Assembly: GCA_049999725.1 (NCBI GenBank) | Contig: JBNGIS010017867.1 | Span: forward strand, 26,575 to 51,306 | Length of the DNA stretch: 24,732 nucleotides | Reading direction: 5' to 3' | Source of the DNA: Haplomitrium mnioides | Taxonomy: Eukaryota; Marchantiophyta; Haplomitriopsida; Calobryales | Shown: piece after piece, positions 7,620-18,779 of the stretch | How positions within the stretch are numbered: the stretch's first letter is position 1 | Layout of the letters: each line of letters begins with the position of its first letter | Translations under genes and position numbers: made by a program | Notes under the pieces: generated by a model | What the model was told of the DNA's origin: nothing | Databases searched by the model: none | What the model saw: only the letters and a program-made list of their open reading frames with translations

Positions 7620-10600
7620 TTTCCTCATCGAGAATAGTGGATTTCATTGTACAATCCTACATCCATGGTTTTACTCATTAGGTTAAGGTGAAGTTTAATG
7701 TCAAATCTTACGTCCATGGTCTTCCTCATCAGGCAAAGGTGGAGTTCATTGAACGACATTACATCCATGATTTTTCTTATTGGGTAATGGTGAGCTTCAT
7801 TGCCAAATCTTACATCCATTGTTTGACTCATCGGTTAAAGGTGGAGTTGACTTTCGAAACTTACATCCATGGTTTTACTCATCGGGTAAAGCTAGAGTTC
7901 ATTGTCAAATCTTTATCTATGGTTTTAATCATCATGTAAAGGTAGAGATCATTGTCAGATCTTTATCCATGGTTTGACTCATGAGGTAAAGGTGGAGTTC
8001 ATTGCGAAATTTTACATCCATAGTTCTACTCATTGGTTAAAGGTGGAGTTCATTATCAAATCTTACATCCATTATTCTACTGATCGGGTAAAAGTGGAAT
8101 TCATTGTCAATTCTATATGCATGATTTTACGCATGAGAAAAAGGTTGAGCTCATTGTCAAATCTTTATCCATGGTTTTACTCATCAAGGAAAGCTGGAGT
8201 TCATTGTGAAATCACATCCATGGTTTTACTCATCAGGTATGGGTGGAATTCATTGTCAAATCTTTGTCCATGGTTTTACTTATGATCCAAACGTGGAGTT
8301 CATTGTCAAATCTTACATCCATTGTTTTACTCATCGGTCAAAGGTGGAGTTCATTGTCAAAACTTACATCCATGGTTTTACTCATCCGGTAAAGATGGAA
8401 TTTATTGTCAAATTTTAATCCATGGTTTAACTCATCGAGTAAAGGTGGAATTCAATGTCAAATCTGACATCCATGTTTTCCTCATTGGGTTACGGTGGAG
8501 TTCATTGTACAGTCGTACATCCATGGTTTTCCTCATTTGGTAAAGGTAAAGTTCAGTGCCAAATCTTACATCCATGGTTTTACATATCAGCTAAAGGTGA
8601 AGTTCATTGTCAAATCTTACATCCATGGTTTTACTCATCAGGTGAAGGTGGAGTTCATTGTCAAATCTTTGTCCATGGGTTTACTCATTGGGTAAAGTTG
8701 GAAGTCGTTGTGAAATTTTTTTCCATGGATTTACTCATCAAGCAAAGGTGGAGTTTATTGCCAAATCATACATCCATGGTTTTTGTCATCGACAATAGTG
8801 GAATTTATTGTACAATCTTACATCCATGGTTTTACTCATCACGTAAAGGTTGAGTTTATTGTCAAATCTTACATCCATGGTCTTCCTCATCAGGTAAAAG
8901 TGGAGTTCATTGTACCACACTAGGTTCATGGTTTTCCTCATTGGGTAAAGGTGGAGTTCAATGCTAAATCTTACATCCATGGTTTTACTCATAGGTCAAA
9001 GGTGGAGTTCATTGTCGAAACTAACATCCATGGTTTTACTCATCGGGTGAAGCTAGAGTTCATTGTCAAAATCTTTATCCATGGTTTTACTCATCAAGAA
9101 AAGGTGGAGTTCATTGCACAATCTTACATACATGATTTTACTCATANNNNNNNNNNAAAGGTGGAGTTCATTGCACAATCTTACATACATGATTTTACTC
9201 ATAAGATGAAAGTGGAATTCATTGTCAAATCTTTATCCATGATTTTGCTAATCGGGAAAAGGTTGAGTTCATTGTCAAATCTTGTCCATGGTTTTACTCA
9301 TCAAAGAAAGGTGGAGTTCATCGTACAAACCTACATCCATGATTTTGCTCATTGGCTAAAGATGAAGTTTATTGCCAAATCTTAAATCCATGGTTTTACT
9401 CCTCGACTAAAGGTGGAGTTCATTGTCAAAACTTACATCCATGGTTTTACTCATCAGGTGAAGGTGGAGCTCATTGTCAAATCTTTATCCATGGCTTTAC
9501 TCATCAGGTAAAGTTGGTAGTCGTTGTCAAATCTTTTTCCATAGATTTATTGATCGGGCAAAGGTGGAGTTTGTTGCCAAATCCTACATCCATGGTCTTA
9601 CTCATCAAGTAAAAGTGGAGTTCATTGTACGACATTATGTCCATGGTTTTTCTTATTGGATAAAGGTGGAGTTCATTGCCAAATCTTACATCCATGGTTT
9701 TACTCATCAGTTAAAGGTGGATTTTATTGTCAAAACTTACATCCATGGTTTTACTCATCCGGTAAAGCTAGAGTTCATTGTTAAAATCTTTATCCATGGT
9801 TTTACTCATAAGGTAAAGGTGGAATTCATTGTCAAATCTTTATCCATGGTTTTGCTCATTGGGTGAAGGTGAAGTTCATTTTCAAATATTACATCCATGG
9901 CTTTCTTCGTTGGGTAAAGGTGGAGTTTATTGCACAATCTTACATCCATGATTTTACTCAGCGGGTAAAAGTGGATTTCATTGTCAAATCTTTATCCATG
10001 ATTTTACTAGTCAGGAAAAGGTTGAGTTCATTGTCAAATCTTTATCCATGGTTTTACTCATCGAGGAAAGGTGGAGTTCATTGTACAATCCTACATCCAT
10101 GGTTTTGCTCACTGGCTAAAGGTGGAGTATATTGCCAAATCTTACATCCATGGTTTTACTCCTCAACTAAAGGTGGAGTTCATTGTCAAAATTTACATCC
10201 ATGGTTTTACTCATCGACTTAAAGTGGAGTTCATTGTGAAATCTTACATCCATGGATTTACTTATCAGGTAAAGAAGAAATTCATTGTCAAATATTTATC
10301 CATGGTTTTGCTATAGGTTGAGGTGGAATTCCTTGTCAAATCTTTATCCATGGTTTTACTCATCAAAGAAAGGTGGAGTTCATTGCTAAATTTTACATGC
10401 ATGGTTTTATTCATTGACAAAAGATGGAGTTCATTGTCAAATCTTGCATCCATGCTTTTACTTATCGAGTAGAGGTGGAACTCATTATCAAATCTTTATC
10501 CATGGTTTTACTCATCGAGCAAAGGTAGAGTTCATTGTCAAATCTTATAGCCATGGTTTTACTCATTCTGTAAAGGTGGAATTCATTGTAAAATATTTAT

Positions 10601-13100
10601 CCATGGTTTTGATCATTGGGTAAACGTGGAGAATATTGTCAAATCTTACATCCCCGGTGTTACATATTGGTTAAAGGTGGAGTTCATTGTCAAATCTTAT
10701 ATCCATGGTTTCACTCATCAGGTGAAGGTGGATTTCATTGTCAAGTCTTAATCCATGGTTTTACTCATCGGGTGAAGGTTGAAGTCATTGTCAAATCTTT
10801 CTTCATGGTTTTACTCATCACGCAAAGGTGGAGTTTATTGCCAAATCTTACATCCACGGTTTTCCTTATCAGGAATAGTGGAGTTTATTGTATAATTCTA
10901 CATTCATGGTTTTACTCATCAGGTAAAGGTCATGTTTATTGTCAAATCTTACATCCGTGGTCTCACTCATCACGTAAAGGTGGAGTTCATTGTACGACAT
11001 TACGTCCATTGTTTTTCTCATTGGGTAAAGGTGGAGTTTATTGCCAAATCTTACATCCATGCTTTTACTCATCAGTTAAAGGCGGAGTTCATAGTCAAAA
11101 CTTTCATCCATGGTTTTGCTCACAGATGAAGGTGGAATTCATTGTCAAATCATTATCCATGGTATTTTTCATCAAGTAAAGATGGAATTCATTGTCAAAT
11201 CTTTGTCCATAGTTTTACTCATTAGGTGAAGGTGGAGTTCATTGTCAAATCTTACATCCATAGTTTTCCTCATCCAGTAAAGGTGCAGTTCATTGTATAA
11301 TCTTACATCCATGGTTTCCCTCACTAGGATATGGTCAAGTTCATTGTGCAATCTTACATCAATGGTTTTACTCATCTAGTAAAGGTGGAATTCATTGTCA
11401 AATCTTTATCCATGGTTTTACTTATCAGGTAAAGGTAGAGTTCATTGTCAAATCTTACATCCATGGTTTTACTCATTGGGTAAAGGAGGAATTCATTGTG
11501 AAATCTTTCTCCATGGATTTGCTCACTGGGTAAAGTTGGAGTTTGTTGTCAAATCTTACATCCACGGTTTTCTCATTGGGTAAAGGTGGAGTTTATTGTA
11601 CAATCTTACATCCATGGTTTTGCTCATTGGGCAAAAGTGGAGTTCAATGTCAAATCCGACTTCCATGGTTTTACATATCGGTTAAAGTTGGAGTTCATTG
11701 CCAAACCTTGCATCCATGGTTTTCACTCATCGGGTAAAGGTGAAACTCATTGTCAAATCTCTATCCATGGTTTTACTAATCCAGCAAAGGTTGAGTTCAT
11801 TGTCAAATCTTACATCCATGGTTTTCCTCATAAAAAAAAAGGTGGAGTTCACTGCACAATTTTGCATCCATGGTTTTGGTCATTAGTTAAAGGTGGAGTT
11901 CATTGCCAAATCCTATATTCATGGTTGTACTCATTGGTTAAAGGTGGAGTTCATTGTCAAATCTTACATCCATAGTTTTACTCATGTGGTTAAAGTGGAT
12001 TTCATTGTCAAATCTTTATCCATGTTGTCACTGATCAGGTTAAGATGGAGTTCATTGTCAAATCTTGATCCATAGTTTTACTTATCGGGGAAAGCTGGAG
12101 TTCATTATAAAATCCTACATCCATAGTTTCACTTATCAGGCAAAGAAGACCATCATTGCCAAATTTCTATCCATGGTTTCACTCATCGGTTAAAGGTAGA
12201 GTATACTGTCAAATCTTACATCCATGGTTTTGCTCATCGGCTAAAGGCGGAGTTCAATGTCAAAACTTACATCCATATTTTTACTCATCAGGTAAAGGTG
12301 GAATTCATTGTCAAATCTTACATCCACGGTTTTACTCATCTGGTAAAGGTGTACTTCATTGCACAATCTTGCATCCATGGCGTTGCTCATTGGATAATGG
12401 TGGAGTTGATTGTCAAAACTTACATCCATGGTTTTACTCACCGTGTAAAGTTGGAATTCATTGTGAAATCCTTATCCATGAAATTAATCATCAGGTAAAG
12501 GTGAAATTCATTGTCAAATCTTTATCCATGGTTTCACTCATCGGGTAAAGGTAGAGTTCATTGTCAAATCTTACATCCATGTTTTTTCTCATTGCGTAAC
12601 GGTGGAGTTCATTGTAGGTAGTTTTACTCATCGAGTAAAGGTTGAATCCATTGGCAAATCTTATATCCATGGTTCAACTCATTGGTTTAAGGTGTAGTTC
12701 ATTGTCAAAGCTTACATCCATGGTTTTACTTATCGGGTGAAGGTGTAATTCATTTTCAAATCTTCATCCATGATTTTACTCATCGGGTAAACGTGGAATT
12801 TATTGTCAATTCTTTATCTATGGTTTTATTCATCAAGGAAAGCTGGAGTTTATTGCCAAATCTTACATCCAAGGTTTTACTCATTAGTGAAAGGTGGAAA
12901 TCATTATCATATCTTACATCCATGATTTTACTCATCGGGTAAAGGTGGAATTCATTGTCAAATCCTTTTCCACTGTTTAACTCATTGGGCAAACATGGAG
13001 TTCATTGTTAAATCTTACATCCATGGTTTTTCTCATCGATTAAAGGTGGGATTCATTGTCAAAACTTACATTCATGGTTTTACTCATCATGTTAAGGTGG
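7620..13100 (+). repeat. Intra-array segmental duplication, left copy
   Basis: Diagnostic monomer variants here recur in the same order in 18780-23720. Landmark pairs are 7754/18912 (GACATTAC type), 8021/19281 (TAGTTCTACTCATTGG), 8491/19802 (TACGGTGGAG), 9631/20545 (GACATTATGT), 10311/21023 (CTATAGGT), 12273/22733 (CCATATTT), 12481/22941 (AAATTAATCA) and 12971/23632 (CACTGTTTAACTCAT). Offsets drift between about 10.46 and 11.31 kb, mostly in steps that are close multiples of the monomer. The boundaries are approximate and the match between 8.7 and 9.5 kb is ambiguous because of nested repeats. Confidence 0.85.
9147..9156. other. Assembly gap (10 N) between identical 47-bp flanks
   Basis: The 47 bases to the left (9100-9146) are identical to the 47 bases to the right (9157-9203), including the uncommon variant TTACATACATGATTTTAC. 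This is what an unmerged overlap between two contig ends looks like, so one monomer here is probably counted twice. Confidence 0.9.
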
Positions 13101-13139
13101 AATTCGTTGTCAAATCTTTATGCATGGTTTTATTCATCG

Positions 13140-14600
13140 GGTAAAGTTGGAAGTCATTGTCAAATCTTTATCCATGGTTTTACTCAGTCAGTAACGGTGG
13201 AGTTTATTGTCAATTCTCACATCCATGGTTTTTCTAATCGGGTAAAGGTGGAGTTCATTGTACAATCTTACATCCATGCTTTTACTCATCGGGTAAAGGT
13301 GGAGTTTATTGACAAAGCTTACATCCATGGTCTTCCTCATCGGGAAAAGGTGGAGTTAATTGTACAATCTTACGTCCATGGTTTTTCTCATTGTGTAAAG
13401 GTGGACTTCATTGCAAAATCTTACATCCATGGTTTTACTCATTGGTTAAAGGTGGAGTTAATTATCAAAACTTACATCCACGGTTTTACTCACTGGGTGA
13501 AGGTGAAATTCATTGTCAAATCTTTCTCCATGAGATTACTCATTGGGTATAGGTAGAGTTCATTGTTAGATGTTTATCCATGGTTTTACTCATCACGCAA
13601 AGGTGGAGTTCATTGTACAATCTTGCATCCATGGTTTTGGTCATTAAGATAAAGTGGAGTTCATTGTACAATCCAACATCAATGGTTTTACGCATCGCTT
13701 CAAGGTGGAGTTCATTGTTAAAACTTACATCCAGGGTTTTACTTATCAAGTAAAGGTTGAATTCGCTAGCAAATCTTACATCCATGGTTTTACTCATCAA
13801 GTAAAAGTGGAATTCATTGTGAAATTTTTTATCCATGGTTTCACTCATTGGGTAAAGGTGGAGTTCATTGTCAAATCTTACATCCATGGTTTAACTCATT
13901 GGTTAAAGGTACAGGTCATTGTCAAAATTTACATCCATGGTTTTACTTACTGTGTAAAAGTGAAATTCATTGTCAAATCTTACCTCCATTGTTTTACTCC
14001 TCCGGTAAAGGTGGAATTCATTGTCAAATCTTAATCCATGGTTTTACTCATTGGGGAAAGGTGGAATTCATTGTGAAATCTTTATCCAAAGTTTTGCGAA
14101 TTGAGCAAAGGTGGAGTTCATTGTCAAATCTTACATCCATGGGTTTGCTCATCAAGATAAAGTGTAGCTCATTGTACCATGTTGGTTAAAGGTGGAATTC
14201 ATTATCAAATCTTACATCCATGGTTTTACTGATCAGGTGAAGGTGGAATTTATTGTCAAATCTTTATTCATGGTTTTACTCATCAGGTAAAGGTGGAATT
14301 CATTGTCAAATCTTTTTCCATGGTTTTGCTCATTCAGTAAAGTTGAAGTTCATTGTCAAATCTTACATCCATATTTTTCCTCATCAAGGGAAGGTGAAGT
14401 TTATTGTGCAATCTTACATCCATGGTTTTGCTCATTGGGTAGAGGTGGAGTTCAATGCCAAATCTAACATCCATGGTGTAACAAATCAGTTAAAGGTAGA
14501 GTTCATTGTCAAATCTTACATCCATGATTTTACTCAAAGGGTGAAGTTGGACTTCATTGTCAAATTTTTATCCATGGTTCTACTCATCAAGTGAACGTGG
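13140..14600 (+). repeat. Second intra-array duplication, left copy
   Basis: Matches 16500-18000 at an offset of about 3.4 kb. Landmarks are TGAGATTACTCAT at 13531 (partner 16898), the GTACAATCCAACATC monomer at 13666 (partner 17084) and the odd GGTGTAACAAATC monomer at 14476 (partner 17862, GGTGCAACATATC). The first offset step is exactly 51 bp. A truncated monomer near 14160-14185 explains the later non-multiple step. Confidence 0.75.
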
Positions 14601-15800
14601 AATTCATTGTCAATTCTTTTTCCATGATTTGAGTCATGAGGGAAAATGGTGCAGTTCATTGTCAAATCTTACATCCATGGTTTTGCTCATTGGGTAAAGG
14701 TGGAGTTTATTGCAGAATCTTACATCCATGGTTTTGCTCATTAGGTAAAGGTGGAGTTCTTTGCCAAATCTTCCATCCATGCTTCTACTCATCGATTAAA
14801 GGTGGAGTTCACTATCATATCTTACATCCATGATTTTACTTATCAAGTAAAGGTGGAATTCATTGTCAAATCTTAATCCATGATTTTACTCATCACGAGA
14901 AGGTGTAGCTTATTGTCAAATCTTTATCCATGGTTTTACTCATCGGGGAAATATGGAGTTCGGTATCAAATCTTACATCCATGGTTTTACTCATCGAGCA
15001 CAGGTGGAATTCATTGTCAAATCTTTGTTTTTGTTTTAACTCATCGGCCAAACGTTGAGTTCCTTCTCAAATCTTACATCCATGGTTTTCCTAATCAGGT
15101 TAAGGTGGAGTTCATTGTAAAATCTTACATCCTTATCGAGTAAAGGTAAAGTTTGTTGTCAAACCTTATATCCATGGTTTTCCTTAGCAGGTAAAGGTGG
15201 AGTTCATTGTACAATCTTACGTCCATGGTTTTGCTCATTGGGCAAAGGTGGACTTTATTGCTATATCTTACATCAATGGTTTTAATCATTGGTTAAAGGT
15301 GGAGTTCATTGTAAAAACTTACATCTACGGTTTAACTCACCGGGTAAAGGTGGAAATCATTCTAAAATCTTTGTCCATGAGGTTACTCATGATGTATAGG
15401 TAGAGTTCATTGTCAAAACTTTATCCATGGTTTTACTCACCGGGTAAAGTTGGAGTTCATTGTCAAATCTTACATCTATGGTTTTACTCATCGGGTAAAG
15501 GTGAAATTCTTTGTCAAAGTTTTATCCATGGTTTTACTCATTGGATAAAGGTGGAGTTCATTGTCAAATCTTATATCCATGGTTTTACTCATTGGTTAAA
15601 GGTGGAGGTCATTGTCAAAATTTACATCCATGGTTTTACTCATCAGGTAAAGGTGGAATTCATTGTCTAATCTCACATCCATTGTTTTACTCATCATGTA
15701 GACAGGGAGTTCATTGTCAAACTTTACTCCATGGTTTTACTCATTGGGTAAAGGTGGAGTTCACTATGATATCCTACATCAATGATTTTACTCATCGGGT

Positions 15801-15902
15801 AAAGGTGAAATTTTATTGTCAAATCTTTATCCATGATTTTACTCATCAGGTAAAGGTGGAATTTTATTGTCAAATCTTTATCCATGATTTTACTCATCAG
15901 GA
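15801..15902 (+). repeat. Recent tandem monomer pair with TTTTATTG insertion
   Basis: Two adjacent 51-bp units, 15801-15851 and 15852-15902, differ at only about two positions. Both carry an extra T (ATTTTATTGTC), which turns a 50-bp-class monomer back into a 51-bp period. They read CATGATTTTAC in place of CATGGTTTTAC. The shared private changes mark a recent local duplication. Confidence 0.85.
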
Positions 15903-16499
15903 AAAGGTGGAATTCATTGTCAAATCTTTATCCATGGTTTTATTCATGAGGGAAAGCTGGAGTTCATTGTTAAATCTTACATTCATGGTTTCACTCATCG
16001 AGTAAAGGTGGAATTCATTTTCAAATCTGTATCCATGGTTTAACTCATCGGGCAAACGTGGAATTCATTGGCAAATCTTACATCCATGGTCTAAATCATC
16101 GATTAAAGGTGGAGTTGATTGTCAAAACTTACATCCATGGTTTTACTCATCAGGTAAAGGTGGAATTCATTGTCAAATCTTTATCCATGGTTTTACTCAT
16201 CGGGTGAAGTTGGAAGTCATTCTCAAATCTTTATCCATGGTTTTACTCATCCAGTAAAGGTGGAGTTTATTGTCAAATCTTACATCCATCGTTTTTCTAA
16301 TTGGGTGAAGGTGGAGTTCATTGTACAATCTTACATCCATGGCTTTACTCATCAGGTAAAGGTGGAGTTTGTTGACAAATCTTATGTCCATGGTCTTCCT
16401 CATCAAGAAAAGGTGGAGTTCATTGTCAAAACTTACATCCATGGTTTTACTCATCGGGTAAAGGTGGAATTCATTGTCAAATATTTATCCATGGTTTTA

Positions 16500-18000
16500 C
16501 TCATCAGGGAAAGTTGGAAGTCAGTGTCAAATCTTTATCTATGGTTTTCCTCATCTAGTAAAGGTGGAGTATATTTCCAAATCTTAAATCCATAGTTTTT
16601 CTAATCGGGTAAAGGTGAAGTTTATTGTACAATCTTATATCGATGCTTTTACTCATCGTTTGAAAGTGAAGTTTATTGTCAAATCTTACATCTATGGTCT
16701 TTCTCATCAGGTAAAGGTGGAGTTCATTGTTCAATCTAACGTCCATGGTTCTGCTCATTGGGTAAAGGTGGACTTCATTGCCAAATCCTACATCCATGGT
16801 TTTACTCATTGGTTGAAGGTGGACTTCATTGTCTAAACCTACATCCACAGCTTAACTCAGCAAGTAAAGGTGGAATTTTTTGCAAAATCTTTGTCCATGA
16901 GATTACTCATCACGTATAGGTAGAGTTCATTGTCAAAACTTTGTCCTTGGTTTTACTCATTGGGTAAAGGTGGAGTTCATTGAAAAATCTTACATCCATG
17001 GTTTTCCTCATCGAGTAAAGGTGGAGTTCATTGTACAATCTTACATCCATAGATTTGCTCATTGGGATAAGGTGGAGTTCATTGTACAATCGAACAACAA
17101 TGGTTTTACTCATCGTTAAAGGTGAAGTTCATTGTCAAAACTTACATGCATGGTTTAACTCATCGAATAAAGGTTGAATTCGTTGGAAAATCTTACATCA
17201 ATGGTTTTACTCATCCGATAAAGGTGGAATTCATTGTCAAATTTTTATCCATGGTTTCACTCATTGGGTAAAAGTGGGCTTTCATTGTCAAATCTTATAT
17301 CTATGGTTTTACTCATTGGTTAAAGATGGAGTTCATTGTCAAAATTTGCATCCATGGTTTTACTTATCTGTAAAGGAGGAATTCATTGTCAAATCTTACA
17401 TCCATTGTTTTACTCATTGGGTAAAGGTGGAGTTCATTTTCAAATCTTACATGTATGGTTTTCCTCATCAGGTAAAGGTGGGGTTCATTGTACAATTTCA
17501 CATCCATGGTTTTGCTCATTGGGTAAAAGTGGAGTTCAATGCCAAATCTGACATCCATGGTTTTACATATCCATTAAAGGTGGAGTTCATTATCAAATCT
17601 TACATCCATGGTTAACACATAGGGTGAAGGTGGAATTCATTGTCAAATCTTTATCCATGGTTTTACCCATCGGGTAAAGGTGGAAGTCATTGTCAAATCT
17701 TTATATGTGGTTTTGCTCATTGGGTAAAGATGGAGTTCATTGTCAAATCTTACATCCATAGTTTTCCTTATCAGGGAAAGGTGGAGTTCTTTGTACAATC
17801 TAACATTCATGGTTTTGCTCATTGGGTAAAGGTGGAGTTCAATGCCGAATCTGACATCCATGGTGCAACATATCAATGGAAGCTAGAGTTCATTGTCAAA
17901 TCTTACATCCATGGTTTTACTCATCACGTGAAGTTGGACTTCATTGTCAAATCTTTATCCATGGTTTTGCTCATCAAGTAAAGGTGGAATTCATTATCAA
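16500..18000 (+). repeat. Second intra-array duplication, right copy
   Basis: Partner of 13140-14600. Its left part (16200-16930) contains two successive degenerate passes of the same monomer series beginning with a TTGGAAGTCA unit. A third relative of its TGAGATTACTCAT region occurs at 15378 (TGAGGTTACTCAT), and another near 23785. The variant series is therefore a recurring module and not a single duplication. Confidence 0.7.
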
Positions 18001-18210
18001 ATCTTTATTCATGACTTTACTCATCAGGTAAAGGTGGGGTTCATTGTCAAATCTTACACCCATGGTTTTCCTAATTGGGTATAGGTGGAGTTCATTGTCA
18101 AATCTTTATCCATGGGTTTTCTCATCAGGGAAAGCTGGAGTTCCTTGTCAAATTTTACATCCATGGTTTACTCATTGAGTAAAGGTGGAATTCATATTCA
18201 AATCTATATC

Positions 18211-18312
18211 CATGGCTTAACTCATCAAGTAAACATGGAGTTCATTGTCAAATCTTACATCCATGGCTTAACTCATCAAGTAAACATGGAGTTCATTGTC
18301 AAATCTTACATC
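18211..18312 (+). repeat. Perfect tandem duplication of one 51-bp monomer
   Basis: The units 18211-18261 and 18262-18312 are identical over 51 bp. They share the rare variants CATGGCTTAACTCATC and AAACATGGAGTTC. Given the divergence elsewhere in the array, this is among the youngest duplications visible, or alternatively an assembly error. Confidence 0.85.
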
Positions 18313-18779
18313 CATGGTTTTAAAAACTCATCAAGTAAAAGTGGAATTCATTGTCAAATGTTTATCCATGTCTTAACTCATCAGGAAAAGTTAGAAGTCA
18401 TCGTCAAATCTTTATCCATGGTTTCACTCATCTAGCAAAGGTGTAGTTTATTGTCAAATCTTACATCCATGGTTTTCCTTATCGAGTAAAGGTGGAGTTT
18501 ATTTGACAATCTTACATCCATGGCTTTACTCATCGGAATACAGTGGAGTTCATTGTACAATCTTACATCAATGGTTTTGCTTATTAGGTAAAGGTAAAGT
18601 TCAGTGCCAAATCTTACATCCATGGTTTTACTCATCAAGTGAAGGTGGAGTTCATTGTCAAATCTTTATCCATGGTTTTACTCATCACGTAAAGTTGGAA
18701 GCTGTTGTCAAATCTTTTTCCATGGTTTTACTCATCAAGCAAAGGTGGAGTTTATTGCCAAATCTTACATCCATGGTTT

